A stretch of 64,000 nt of DNA from Streptomyces canus (GCF_030816965.1 NZ_JAUSYQ010000001.1:1-64000), one strand, 5' to 3'; numbered from the stretch's first letter, positions 17,982 through 26,953 are shown. A program made the numbers and translations. The notes: generated by a model not told the origin, from the sequence alone.

Positions 17982-18834
17982 GTGGCAGGTGGTGCAGGTG
18001 CCGGTCCAACAGTTCAGCAGGTCCTGGATGGCGTCGAGGGCCTGGTAGAGAGTGAGCCCGCTGTATCGGCTTTTGGGGCCAGGCGCTGTTCGGTGAGGAA
18101 CGTCTCCGCCCACCTGGCCGAGGTCTACGGCGCGAGCGTGTCCAAGCAGACCATCTCCCCTATCACCGACAAGGTCATGGATGGGATGGCTGCACGTGAA
18201 GGTCCGCGACGGGCAGGTGGCCAACCGGCCTGTCTACGTCGCCCTGGCCGTGACGGTGGACGGCACCCGCGACATCCTCGGACTGTGGGCCGGTGACGGC
18301 GGCGAGGGCGCCAAGTACTCGCTCCAGGTCCTCACCGAGATCAAGAACCGGGGCGTCGAGGACGTCGTTCCGCTATGCGGGCCGCCAGGACTGGGACAAG
18401 ATTTCCCGCGCGCTCAAGCCCGTCTGCACCGCGCCGACTGCAAGCGCGGCCGAGGACCGCTTCCTGGAGTTCCCTGAGGAGTGGGGCGCCAAGTATCCGG
18501 CGATCGTGCGGCCTTGGGAGAACGCCTGGGCGGAGTTCGTGCCGTTCCTCCAGTTCGACACCGAGATCCGCCGCATCGTCTGCACCACGACCGCGATCGA
18601 GTCGGTCAACGCGCGCATACGCAAAGCCGTCCGAGCCGCGGACACTTCCCGAACGAGGCCGCCGCGCTCAAGTGCGTCTACATGGCTGTCATGAGCCTGG
18701 ACCCCACCGGCCAGGGACGCAAACGCTGGACCATGCGAGGGAAGCCCGCACTCCAGGCCTTCGATATCGCCTTCGACGGCCGACTCTCCGTCGGCCGCCG
18801 ACAACTCACCACACGAGTTACACCGTTGGCTGGA
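17982..18834 (+). pseudogene. IS256-family (mutator) transposase, degenerate
   Basis: Pieces of one transposase appear in order but in different frames. They are 'AHLAEVYGASVSKQTISPITDKV', split here as 'VSAHLAEVYGASVS' plus 'KQTISPITDKVMDGM', then 'VANRPVYVALAVTVDG' and 'DILGLWAGDGGEGAKY', then 'PEEWGAKYPAIVRPWENAW' with 'CTTTAIESVNARIRKAVR', and last 'FPNEAAALKCVYMAV'. At least three frameshifts separate them, and the middle is shortened. It ends 12 nt from the terpene cyclase stop. The left boundary also overlaps a minus-strand coding remnant (about 17935-18060) that I cannot assign. Confidence 0.85.
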
Positions 18835-18846
18835 CACACCCAACGG

Positions 18847-20445
18847 TCAGGCGACGCCGCTCGCTACCAGGCGGTTGAGCGCCGTCAGGACGTGCACGTC
18901 GGCCAGTACGGGAAAGTCGAAGGGCAGGGGGCGCGGGCCCGCCTGGTCGGGGACCGAGGTGAATCCGCCGTCGGGGTGCTGCTGGTCCTCCAGGTAGGCG
19001 AGGGGCTTGGCCAGGTCGGCCCCCGGGGCGTGGCGGGCGAGCGCGCACAGGGCCTGGGCGGTGGACAGCACATCGCTGTCCTTGTCCGGGCTGTGTCCCC
19101 AGCCGCCGTCACTCGCCCGGGCCTGCTGGAGGAAGGCGACGGCCCTGGCCGTGCACGCGTCTGCGCGCCGCCGCAGATCCTCCTGTGAGGCGGGTACGCA
19201 GGACAGGGCGTCCAGGACGCGCAGGGTGACGCTCGAGAAGCTGAGCGACCAGCCCGGTTCGAAGCTACCGTCCTCGTGCTGGGCACTGATGAGTACCTCG
19301 GCCGCGGGGCCGAGCAGATCCGCGTGGCGGCTCCAGGGCAGGGCGATGACGGCTCCCGCCGTCATGTCCAGGTCCCAGGGGTGGCCCCGCAGATAGGTGG
19401 GGAAGCCGCCCTCCTCGTTCGCCCGGGCGCGCAGGTACGCCTCGCCCCCCTCGATGCCGTGCCGGAACCGCGTCCCGTCGAGTGTCCGCAGGAACTCCAC
19501 GCACCGGGCGGTGTCGTCGACGTCGGTCTGGGTCGTGGTCTCGTTGTAGCCCCAGCCGCCGTCGGCGTGCTGACGGGAGGCGATGTACTCCCCCATCCGC
19601 GACGCGAGCTGCGCGTGCCCCGGCACGGGGGCGAGGGCCACTCCGGCGAGGGCGGTCACGAAGACCTCCTGCCCGTCGATGAACGGCACGCCACCGTCCC
19701 GGCCGCGCAGCCGGACCAGCGCCTCGATCCCCTCGCGCATCAGTTCGCAGCCGGGTCGGTACGTGTGGAGTGCGTGCAGTGCCACGAGGTGGGCCAGCGC
19801 GTTTCCCTCCCACACCCGCCCCGCGGGGAAGGCGGCAAGCCGGCGCACCAGCAGATCCTGGTACTCGAGCAGGTCCCACCGGTAGGTGGCGTCCCCGGCT
19901 GCCCCGGGCTGCCCCGCTCCCCCGTTGCCGTGCGCGTGCAGGACGGTGGCCGCGCACAGCGTCAGCTCCGTCCACACCGCCTGCGGCCGCGGGCCGATGC
20001 TGCGCGGATCCGGGCGCGCGCCGTCCGGCAGCAGTCCGCACAGGCCCAGGATCGTCTCCAGCAGGAGCCGTTTGCGGGCACCGGTGCCGTGCCGGGACCT
20101 CCCGAGGTCCAGCACGTCACCGGCGTCGCAGGGCCGGCCGAGCAGCGCGTCGGCGACCACCCGTTCCAGGGGGCCGTTGGGCCGGGCCCCCTGGAGGTAG
20201 TCCTGCAGTTCCTTCTGCGCACGGGGCAGCGCGCGCTCCTTGCGCAGCAGGAGCAGCAGCAGCGCGGACTCGATGATCCGGCCGGCGCACCGGTCCTTGA
20301 GGGCGCCCTCACCGTCCACCTGCACGGCCAGGTGGCGCGCCACACGGTCGCGTACCGCCACGGCCCCGGACCGATGCCCGTCGCCGCTCGCTGCCGGCGG
20401 CTGCAGGGCGGAGCCGCCCACGGAGCCCACCAGACGATCACTCAT
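18847..20445 (-). CDS. Class II (DxDD) terpene cyclase, two-domain type
   Basis: This 532-residue protein has the alpha-barrel repeats of squalene-hopene cyclase relatives: 'DGGVPFIDG', 'DGGWGYNE', 'EGGFPTY', 'DGGWGHSPDKDSD' and 'PDGGFTS'. The general-acid motif DxDD is present as 'DVDDTARC' at about residue 335. No class I DDxxD motif is present. Length fits bacterial beta-gamma class II diterpene cyclases (about 500-530 residues), not the 630-residue hopene cyclases. It should protonate a prenyl diphosphate or prenyl side chain and cyclise it. AAAGGAAA precedes the ATG. It stands alone behind composite promoter C. Confidence 0.85.
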   Translation of the reverse strand: MSDRLVGSVGGSALQPPAASGDGHRSGAVAVRDRVARHLAVQVDGEGALKDRCAGRIIESALLLLLLRKERALPRAQKELQDYLQGARPNGPLERVVADALLGRPCDAGDVLDLGRSRHGTGARKRLLLETILGLCGLLPDGARPDPRSIGPRPQAVWTELTLCAATVLHAHGNGGAGQPGAAGDATYRWDLLEYQDLLVRRLAAFPAGRVWEGNALAHLVALHALHTYRPGCELMREGIEALVRLRGRDGGVPFIDGQEVFVTALAGVALAPVPGHAQLASRMGEYIASRQHADGGWGYNETTTQTDVDDTARCVEFLRTLDGTRFRHGIEGGEAYLRARANEEGGFPTYLRGHPWDLDMTAGAVIALPWSRHADLLGPAAEVLISAQHEDGSFEPGWSLSFSSVTLRVLDALSCVPASQEDLRRRADACTARAVAFLQQARASDGGWGHSPDKDSDVLSTAQALCALARHAPGADLAKPLAYLEDQQHPDGGFTSVPDQAGPRPLPFDFPVLADVHVLTALNRLVASGVA

Positions 20446-20681
20446 GCTCAGTTTCCTTTCGGATGTACGAACGCGACGCACGGGCTGCCCGTGCGGGAGC
20501 CCGTGCGGGGATGCCGGGCGCAGAAGGGAAGGGCGGGTCGCCGCGGAGGAGGGGCACGGGAAGAGGGCGGTTCCCCGCCCTCGGCGCCCGGTCGGTCCCG
20601 GACCGGCCTCGCGCATGTCGGGGAAAAAAAGAACGCCGAGCACGGCGGGAGGAGAACCTCGACCACCGCTCGGCGGAATCC

Positions 20682-20732
20682 GGGCAGGGGGAATGCGCGG
20701 ACAGTGTGACACGGTCGGCGTCACCGGGCCAA
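20682..20732 (-). promoter_or_regulatory. Composite promoter C, driving the DxDD cyclase
   Basis: Read leftward: TTGG (20732-20729), 16 nt, GTGTCAC (20712-20706), 16 nt, CCCTGCCC (20689-20682). Spacing is identical to sites A, B, D and E. The upstream palindrome here is GACGTG-TGC-CACGTC (20769-20755) and differs from the Crp-type form. The cyclase ATG is 237 nt downstream. Confidence 0.72.
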
Positions 20733-20851
20733 GGGGTGTCCGAAAGCCGACGTGGCACACGTCGGCGCGCCCCGGCTCACAAACCGGGGTGCCACGTCGT
20801 CGGTCAAGTGTGCTGAAGACTCAGCAGCCGAGACGAGAGATGGGGAGCTCG

Positions 20852-21310
20852 ATGCACGACACCTCTTCCGAGGGTGCGCCCTCCCAGGCCGGGACGGGCA
20901 CGGCGGTCATGACGGACCGGACGGTGGACGGTCGTGGAACGGTTGTCCTGCTGCGGGTCGTGGCGGTCCTCGCCCTGCTCCAGACCCTGGTGCAGGGCCT
21001 GCTGGCCGGAATGCTGCTCAACGGCGATCTCGACTCGATCGACCCGCACGGGCACAACGCCTACGCCTTCGAGTTCCTGGTGTTCCTCCAGGTCGTGGCC
21101 GCCGTCCTGCTGTGGCGCCGCAACCGCTGGCTGACCTGGCCGCTGAAGGCGACGATAGGCATCCTGGCGGCCACCTTCGCCCAGACCGGACTGGGCCTGA
21201 ACAGCGCGCTCGCCGCCCACGTCACCCTCGGTGTGGCACTGTGCGCGATGGAGACGGCGCTCGTCCTGCGCGCGTTCACGCTCCGCGTGGCGGCCCCGGC
21301 CCGGTCCTGA
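20852..21310 (+). CDS. Small four-helix membrane protein next to the sigma factor
   Basis: This 152-residue protein has four hydrophobic helices: 'VVLLRVVAVLALLQTLV', 'AFEFLVFLQVVAAVLLW', 'ATIGILAATFAQTGLG', 'VTLGVALCAMETALVL'. The 30-residue N-terminus is polar. GGGGAG lies 5 nt before the ATG at 20852; an in-frame ATG at 20840 is an alternative. It lies 163 nt upstream of the ECF41-type sigma gene in the same direction. Family not recognised; small DoxX-like proteins occur near ECF41 genes, but the match is only in topology. It could sense membrane or redox state for the sigma factor. Confidence 0.6.
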   Translation: MHDTSSEGAPSQAGTGTAVMTDRTVDGRGTVVLLRVVAVLALLQTLVQGLLAGMLLNGDLDSIDPHGHNAYAFEFLVFLQVVAAVLLWRRNRWLTWPLKATIGILAATFAQTGLGLNSALAAHVTLGVALCAMETALVLRAFTLRVAAPARS

Positions 21311-21473
21311 GCCCGCCGGCCGGTGCGCGGGCACCGTCGGCGTTCGCGGTCACGGCCGGGGGCCGTGGCCGCCCGCCGGCGTCCGTGACGCGACGGGTGC
21401 GCCCGGCCTCACAGGCGACCGGCCGTCTCGTCATGACCAGTGACGGAAAGCGACCCGAGGAGACCCCAAGACC

Positions 21474-22412
21474 ATGAGCTCCCCGCAGGAAGACGACCAG
21501 CTCGATCCGGGACTGGACGCGATCATGAAGGAGCGGCGCCAGCTGATCAATCTCGCCTACCGGCTGCTGGGGTCGCTGGCCGACGCCGAGGACGTCGTGC
21601 AGGACACGTACGTCCGCTGGTACGCCATGACGCCCGAGCAGCGGGACGCCATCGTGTCCCCGGGGGCCTGGCTGAACAAGGTCGCCAGCCGCATCTGCCT
21701 GGACCTGCTCGGCTCGGCGCGGGTGCGCCGCGAGAACTACGTGGGCGAATGGATCCCCGAGCCCGTGCCCGATCGCACGGAGTGGGCCGCAGTCCGCCCG
21801 GCGGGCACCGCCACCGACCCCGCCGACCGGATCACTCTCGACGAGTCGGTCAGCATGGCCTTCCTCGTCGTCCTGGAATCGCTCACCCCGGCCGAGCGCG
21901 TCGCGTTCGTGCTGCACGACGTCTTCCGCTACCCCTTCAACGACATCGCCGACATCGTCGGCCGGACACCGGCGGCCTGCCGTCAGCTGGCCACGTCGGC
22001 GCGCCGCCGTATCCGCGACGCACAGGCCCCGACCAGGCCCGCCAACCGGCAGACCGATGTCGTGCGGAACTTCAAGCAGGCCTGGGAGTCCATGGACATC
22101 GACGCCCTCATCGGTTTCCTCGACCCCGGTGCCGTGTCGGTCGCCGACACCGGCGGCCTCGTCGAGGCCGGGGCCCGCTCCCTGGAGGGCGCCGAGCAGA
22201 TCGCGAACGGTCTCGTGGCACTCCTCCACCGGATGCCCGACCTGACCATCCTGGAGCGCATGGTCAACGGCCGGCCCGGGCTCGTGATCGAGCAGGACGG
22301 CGTCATCGTGAGCGTGATGGCGCTGGAGGCGACCGACGACCGGGTCACCCACATCTGGGTCATGCGCAACCCCGAGAAGCTGCGCGGGTGGAGGACGGAG
22401 CCGCAGGGCTGA
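21474..22412 (+). CDS. ECF41-type (SigJ-like) RNA polymerase sigma factor with SnoaL-like tail
   Basis: The protein has 312 residues. Sigma-2 is at about 15-80 ('LINLAYRLLGSLADAEDVVQDTY') and sigma-4 at about 125-180 ('LTPAERVAFVLHDVF' and 'FNDIADIVGRTPAACRQLATSA'). A C-terminal NTF2/SnoaL-like extension of about 115 residues follows and regulates activity in this group. The inter-domain 'GEWIPEPV' and the tail 'NGRPGLVI' are group hallmarks. ECF41 factors act without a classic anti-sigma and recognise promoters with a TGTCAC-type -35 element. That element is present in five promoters of this cluster. GAGGAGACCCC precedes the ATG. Confidence 0.93.
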   Translation: MSSPQEDDQLDPGLDAIMKERRQLINLAYRLLGSLADAEDVVQDTYVRWYAMTPEQRDAIVSPGAWLNKVASRICLDLLGSARVRRENYVGEWIPEPVPDRTEWAAVRPAGTATDPADRITLDESVSMAFLVVLESLTPAERVAFVLHDVFRYPFNDIADIVGRTPAACRQLATSARRRIRDAQAPTRPANRQTDVVRNFKQAWESMDIDALIGFLDPGAVSVADTGGLVEAGARSLEGAEQIANGLVALLHRMPDLTILERMVNGRPGLVIEQDGVIVSVMALEATDDRVTHIWVMRNPEKLRGWRTEPQG

Positions 22413-22455
22413 CCCGCGCGGCCCGCCTCACATCGTGAGGGGCTGCGTCGTCGCA

Positions 22456-22488
22456 CCGGCGGGGGCGGGTTCGCCCCGCCCCCGCCGG
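22456..22488. terminator. Bidirectional terminator, sigma gene / methyltransferase 1
   Basis: CCGGCGGGGGCGGG (22456-22469) pairs perfectly with 22475-22488 around a 5-nt loop, between two convergent genes. Confidence 0.7.
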
Positions 22489-22528
22489 CAAAGGGCCCGG
22501 TGCGGGTCTCCCGGTGTCCGCCCGGCTC

Positions 22529-23578
22529 TCAGCGGGCCACGGCCGCCTCGGCCACCGAGGCGTGCGGTGAGGGATCCAGGAACCGCACGATCTCGAATCC
22601 CGCCTGACGGAGCAGTTCCCCGTACTCCGCGCGGGTGCGGTTCCTTCCGTTGAGGACGGTCATCATCAGCATGTCGACCGTCTTGCCGAAGTGGGGCTCG
22701 TTGCCCGCCGGGATCATGGGGTTGGCGACCAGCAGGCGCGCGTGCGCGGGCATGGCGGCGCGGCAGGTGCGCAGGATGCTCACGCATTGCTCGTCCGTCC
22801 AGCTGGCCAGTACGTGCTTGAGGACGTAGACGTCGGCGCCGGAGGGCACGGAGACGAAGAAGTCCCCGGCCTGGGCCTGCCAGCGCCCGGCCAGGTCCGG
22901 GGTGTCGAGGACGTGCCCGGCCACCACGTTCTCCAGGTCGAACAGCACGCCCGTCAGATGCGGGTTGCGCCGCAGGACGGAGCGCAGCAGGCCGCCGCGT
23001 CCGCCGCCCACGTCGATGACGCTCTTGGCCTGCGAGAAGTCGAGGGCCTCGGCGATGTCGTTGCTGAGTGCCTCGGAGGCAGCCGCCATGCTCGCGTTGA
23101 AGGCGGCGCCGAAGTCCCGGTCGGTGGCGACGTGGTCGTAGAAGGAAGTGCCGTACTGCGTCTCGAAGGCGGTCGTGCCGGTGCGCACCGCTTCGTGCAG
23201 ACGGCCCGCCGGCTCCCAGAAGGGGGCCTCGCTGTACACCATGACGGTGTCGCGTATCGACCCTGGCACGTCGGTGCGCAGTGCCTGTGCGAGCGGGGTG
23301 AGGTGGAACCGGCCCGTCTCGTCCTCGCGGAAGACTCCCTTGGTGGCCAGGAACCTCAGGAGCCGGTACAGGTGCGGCTCATGGGCCCCCGTCGACCCGG
23401 CCAGCTCCCCGGCCGTGCGGGGGCCGTCCACCAGGTGATCGGCGACACCGAAACGTGCGGCGCTGTGCAGGGCCGCCGAGTACAGGTAACCCAGGGCGAG
23501 ATCGAGCAGGTCGCCCGCTTCCCGCCCGGTGCCGGAACCCGACGGAGCCGCTTCGTCCCCGCGGTGAGCGACTGACAT
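22529..23578 (-). CDS. SAM-dependent O-methyltransferase (MT1)
   Basis: This 349-residue class I methyltransferase of the plant-OMT/polyketide OMT type has an N-terminal winged-helix dimerisation domain (about 25-110). Its SAM-binding motif is 'VIDVGGGRGGLLRSVLRR' at about 190. 'VYVLKHVLASWTDEQC' contains the catalytic His used to deprotonate the acceptor hydroxyl. AGGGAG precedes the ATG. It follows PT2 by 131 nt in the same direction, so the pair probably modifies the same naphthoquinone. Position of methylation is not predictable. Confidence 0.9.
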   Translation of the reverse strand: MSVAHRGDEAAPSGSGTGREAGDLLDLALGYLYSAALHSAARFGVADHLVDGPRTAGELAGSTGAHEPHLYRLLRFLATKGVFREDETGRFHLTPLAQALRTDVPGSIRDTVMVYSEAPFWEPAGRLHEAVRTGTTAFETQYGTSFYDHVATDRDFGAAFNASMAAASEALSNDIAEALDFSQAKSVIDVGGGRGGLLRSVLRRNPHLTGVLFDLENVVAGHVLDTPDLAGRWQAQAGDFFVSVPSGADVYVLKHVLASWTDEQCVSILRTCRAAMPAHARLLVANPMIPAGNEPHFGKTVDMLMMTVLNGRNRTRAEYGELLRQAGFEIVRFLDPSPHASVAEAAVAR

Positions 23579-23709
23579 CGATCAACTCCCTTTTTGATGC
23601 GGCCGGAGACCGAGGGTGCGTGGTGAGCGCACGAGATACGGACGTCCACTCTCTGCCCGGCCGTTCGAGTTCCGGTCGAGCGCCGCACGAGAGTGTGACG
23701 GTCCGGACG

Positions 23710-24606
23710 TCAGTTGGCCGGTCCGACGCGGGCCTGCGTCTCGGAAGTCATCCGGTAGTAGGCCGCGAGCTTGTAGTACTCCTCGGCGCGGGACAGCGCC
23801 CCGGCGTAAACGAGCACCCGGTCGCCCTCGTACGCGTAGGGCACGCTTCTGGCGAACTTCTCGAGCACCGGCTCGGCGCGGGAGGGGAGTTCCGCCGGGT
23901 CGGTGGTTCTCATGGAGAAGCTGATCCGCTCGATCCTCGAGGAGTCCCAGCCGAAGGTGGGGTACATCGCTGAGGAGGTCCCGATGAAGTCGAGCAGCCG
24001 CCCGCTCGGCTCCGGCAGCCCGAATGCGCGGACCATCGACAGCACGGCCCGGCGTTCGACCTGTTCGGCGCCGAGCCCGTTGAAGTACACGTTCCACGTC
24101 CTGTTCGCATAGTCGACCGCCATGGCCGACACCTTGCCGTCCAGGCCGTACTCGGCGAACGTGCTCATGTGCTCCCGCAGGCCGGCCGGCATGGACGGGA
24201 CGTCGGCAAGTTCCGCGAGGTCCCGGAAGCCGCCCAGCGGGAAGACGATGTACGTCTTGTTGAAACCGCGTGAGATGCCGTGGTCGACGCCGTGGGCGGA
24301 GACGGGGAACCGCTTCCGGATGTCCTGGAAGAGGACGCGTATCGGATGGCTCGTCTCTTCGACGAGGCCGTGCGCCAGGGCGATGTCGTAGGGGTCCCCG
24401 GCGCTCGGCGGCATCGTGAAGTCGAAGGAGACGTCCTTGACGCGTCCTCCGCTGGTCACGATGTTGAAGACGACGGTGGAGTCGATCACGTCCCGGAACG
24501 CGGTGAGTACCGGCCAGGCATCGTCGCGCGAGCAGGCCACGCCCACGAGCTGGGCCGCTTCCCTCATGGTCGAATACAAAGATTCGATGTCGGCTTCTCC
24601 GGACAC
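23710..24606 (-). CDS. ABBA aromatic prenyltransferase PT2 (NphB/Fur7-like)
   Basis: This 298-residue protein starts at a GTG preceded by GGGGGAGG. It is the most NphB-like of the three: N-terminal 'LYSTMREAAQLVGVACSRDD', 'SFDFTMPPSAGDPY' (the Asp equivalent to the Mg2+ ligand D62 of NphB is kept), 'GISRGFNKTYIVFP', and the C-terminal 'YYKLAAYYRMT'. NphB and Fur7 attach geranyl groups to flaviolin-type acceptors. Linked methyltransferase and divergent cupin/aminotransferase genes fit naphthoquinone prenylation. Donor chain length is not provable here. Confidence 0.92.
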   Translation of the reverse strand: MSGEADIESLYSTMREAAQLVGVACSRDDAWPVLTAFRDVIDSTVVFNIVTSGGRVKDVSFDFTMPPSAGDPYDIALAHGLVEETSHPIRVLFQDIRKRFPVSAHGVDHGISRGFNKTYIVFPLGGFRDLAELADVPSMPAGLREHMSTFAEYGLDGKVSAMAVDYANRTWNVYFNGLGAEQVERRAVLSMVRAFGLPEPSGRLLDFIGTSSAMYPTFGWDSSRIERISFSMRTTDPAELPSRAEPVLEKFARSVPYAYEGDRVLVYAGALSRAEEYYKLAAYYRMTSETQARVGPAN

Positions 24607-24785
24607 CGTGCCTCCCCCGTGTCGCGTTCCCCGCCCGCGTGCTCGACGAGGCGATGGCTCCCCTTGATGACGTTGGACGCGCGGCGGCGCACCCCCCGGT
24701 TCCGGGGTCCGCAGCGGCGAGTTCGAGCCGCATCATGTGTGCCGCGGCTCGAGGCGCATTGGAGAAGCACTGGTGCCCGGAGCGA

Positions 24786-24862
24786 GTGACTTACGTCACT
24801 TTATGGGGATCTTGGCGTGCGGGTCCGCACCATGTCACGCTTACCGCACCTCTCCCCTGCCC
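24786..24862 (+). promoter_or_regulatory. Composite promoter E, driving cupin-aminotransferase
   Basis: Crp-type palindrome GTGACTTACGTCAC (24786-24799), TTGG (24812-24815), 16 nt, ATGTCAC (24832-24838), 16 nt, CCCTGCCC (24855-24862). The first base of the core is A instead of G; everything else follows the five-site pattern. The cupin gene starts 236 nt downstream. Confidence 0.73.
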
Positions 24863-25098
24863 AAAATCCCTTGTGGCACGGTGAGTTGACTACCGCATCC
24901 GCCGGTTCACTCCGGACCGCCCCGCGCTCGGCGCGCCGGTCCGGCTCGCGGCACGCTGCGCGCACGGCCGCCGGCTCGTCCTCGCCCGCCGACCTCGAAC
25001 GCGCCGCCCTCCCCTCCGCTTCACCTCCCGGTGTTCACCGCGGGAGTTCACAGGCGCCCTTCTCGGGGCGGCATTAGCGCGGAAAGGAAACATATCGG

Positions 25099-25656
25099 AT
25101 GACAGGTCTCATCGTCCCGCCCGGTCAGGGGCGAAAGCTGATCACAAAGGCCCAGGAAGTGACCTTCAAGGCCACCAAGGCGCAAGGTTCCGCCATATCG
25201 GTGTTCGAGGTGGTCGTGCCGCCCGGTTTCGACGTCGGAGCCCACGTCCACAAGGACTCCCAGGAGTTCTTCTACGTGCTGGAGGGGGAACTGCAGATTC
25301 TCGCGTTCGAGCCGGCCCTGCGGACCGGGGATTCCTGGCACGACTGGCAGTCCCCCGACGGGGACAAGGCCGTCCGGGCGACCGAGGGTGCCTTCATGTT
25401 CGTTCCTCCGGGCACCCCGCACGCGTTCCGGAACGCCTCGGACGAACCGGCCCGCATGCTGTTCCAGTGCTATCCGTCGCCGTATCACGAGTTCTATTTC
25501 GAGGAGATCGCGGAGATCTGGGCAGCCGGCGGGCCGGTGGATCCCGAGGCCGTCGAGCAAATGCGACGCCGGTACGACGTCAGTCAGATCACGCCGCTTC
25601 GCTACGAGCCCCCCACCCCGACTTCTTCCCGGCCGGCAACAGAGCGCGGAGTGTGA
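25099..25656 (+). CDS. Cupin quinone-forming monooxygenase (MomA-like)
   Basis: This 185-residue single-domain cupin has 'GAHVHKDSQEFFYVLEGE' (residues about 48-65; His-x-His and Glu) and 'PPGTPHAFRN' (second His). MomA of S. antibioticus is a cupin that oxidises 1,3,6,8-tetrahydroxynaphthalene to flaviolin. The presence here of the tetrahydroxynaphthalene synthase makes the same role likely. AAAGGAAAC lies before the ATG. Its stop is 5 nt before the aminotransferase start. A quercetinase-like dioxygenase is the alternative. Confidence 0.8.
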   Translation: MTGLIVPPGQGRKLITKAQEVTFKATKAQGSAISVFEVVVPPGFDVGAHVHKDSQEFFYVLEGELQILAFEPALRTGDSWHDWQSPDGDKAVRATEGAFMFVPPGTPHAFRNASDEPARMLFQCYPSPYHEFYFEEIAEIWAAGGPVDPEAVEQMRRRYDVSQITPLRYEPPTPTSSRPATERGV

Positions 25657-25661
25657 CGGAG

Positions 25662-26810
25662 ATGCCCACCATGAACGGAATTCCCCTGGTGCACGCGAGC
25701 CTGGGCGAGCAGGAGCTGGCGGCCGTCGCCGAGGTGTTCGCCTCGGGCTGGCCGGCCGGTCAGGGCCCCCGGGGCAAGGCGCTGGAGGCCCAGCTCGCCG
25801 GGCGCTTCGGCGTGGACGGTGCCGTCGCGCTGAGCAACTGCGGCGTCGCGCTGCACCTCGCGCTGCTGGCGCTGGGCGTTGAGCCGGGCGACGAGGTGAT
25901 CGTCGCCGACTACTCGTTCCCCGCGCCGGCCCATGCGGTGCGCTACCTCGGCGCGACACCGGTCTTCGCCGACGTCCGCGCCGACACCGGCACGGTGGAT
26001 CCGCAGGCGGTGGCGGATCTCGTCACCCCACGGACGGTGGGTGTCATCGCGGTGGACACGGTCGGCCTGCCCGCCGACTACGCGGAACTGAACGCCCTGG
26101 CCGAGCGTCACGGCCTGTTCGTCATCGAGGACGCCGCCTGCGCGGTCGGCGCGACCTACCGAGGACGGCCGGCGGGCGCACTGGCACCGGTGGCCTGCGT
26201 GTCCTTCCACGGACGCAAGGGCGCCACGAGCGGTGAGGGCGGAGCACTGCTCACCTCCGACCCGGCGGTCGCGGAGCACGCCCGGCTGCGGTCGGCCTTC
26301 GGCATCACCAGCATCTTCGATCAGGCACAGGTCGTGGGCCTGCCGATCCCGACGTTCACCGAGATCGGCTACAACTACAAGCTGTCCGACATCGCCGCCG
26401 CGATCCTGCAGGTGCAGCTGAACCGGCTCGACGAGCTCCTGGAGCGGCGCGACGCCGTCGCCGCGCGCTACGCCGAGCTCCTCGGCGACGAGGAACTGCT
26501 GACGCTTCCCCGGGTGCCCGCGGACCGTACCCACACCTGGCAGTCGTACCTGGTGACGCTGGACCGGAGCGTGGACCGCACGGCGGTCGCCGCCGAGCTG
26601 CGCGGCCGCGGTATCGGCTGCGGGCACGGGACGTGGGCCTCGCACCTGCAGCCCGCGTTCGAGTCGAAGCAGGCGTGCCCGGTGTCGGCGGACCTCTTCG
26701 AACGCCAGCTCGCCATTCCCATGCACGCCGAGCTCGGCACGGACCAGGTCGAACGCGTCGCGGACGCCCTGCGCGGCGCGGTCCGGGCCCACGCCGCCCG
26801 GCCGGTGTGA
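25662..26810 (+). CDS. DegT/DnrJ/EryC1/StrS-family PLP aminotransferase
   Basis: The protein has 382 residues and fold type I. Landmarks are 'ALSNCGVALHLALLALGV' (phosphate-binding), 'IEDAACAVGATYRG' (Asp to PLP nitrogen) and 'VSFHGRKGATSGEGGALLTS' (Schiff-base Lys near residue 185). The family usually aminates ketosugars, but no sugar genes exist here. Homologues in naphterpin/furaquinocin-type clusters make 8-amino-flaviolin from an oxidised flaviolin. Start: ATG 25662, with in-frame ATG 25671 as alternative. It is coupled to the cupin gene and followed by a strong terminator. Confidence 0.88.
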   Translation: MPTMNGIPLVHASLGEQELAAVAEVFASGWPAGQGPRGKALEAQLAGRFGVDGAVALSNCGVALHLALLALGVEPGDEVIVADYSFPAPAHAVRYLGATPVFADVRADTGTVDPQAVADLVTPRTVGVIAVDTVGLPADYAELNALAERHGLFVIEDAACAVGATYRGRPAGALAPVACVSFHGRKGATSGEGGALLTSDPAVAEHARLRSAFGITSIFDQAQVVGLPIPTFTEIGYNYKLSDIAAAILQVQLNRLDELLERRDAVAARYAELLGDEELLTLPRVPADRTHTWQSYLVTLDRSVDRTAVAAELRGRGIGCGHGTWASHLQPAFESKQACPVSADLFERQLAIPMHAELGTDQVERVADALRGAVRAHAARPV

Positions 26811-26823
26811 CGGACGGTGTGAC

Positions 26824-26856
26824 GGACGCCGGCCCGGATGATCCGGGCCGGCGTCC
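26824..26856. terminator. Bidirectional terminator, aminotransferase / methyltransferase 2
   Basis: GGACGCCGGCCCGGAT (26824-26839) and its complement (26841-26856) make a 16-bp perfect repeat between convergent genes, 14 nt after the aminotransferase stop. Confidence 0.7.
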
Positions 26857-26953
26857 CTGTTCCTCGCGCGACGGGGCGCCGGGCGGCCGGGAGTCGCCTC
26901 GCGGGACGCGTCCCCGGCCCGTCCCGCACGCACCCGGGGAGCGGCCCGGCCGG

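Noticed and set aside
18847..20445. Squalene-hopene cyclase for hopanoids
   Set aside because: It is about 100 residues too short, has fewer QW-type repeats, and no hopanoid genes are nearby. Placement under the cluster promoter favours a pathway role.
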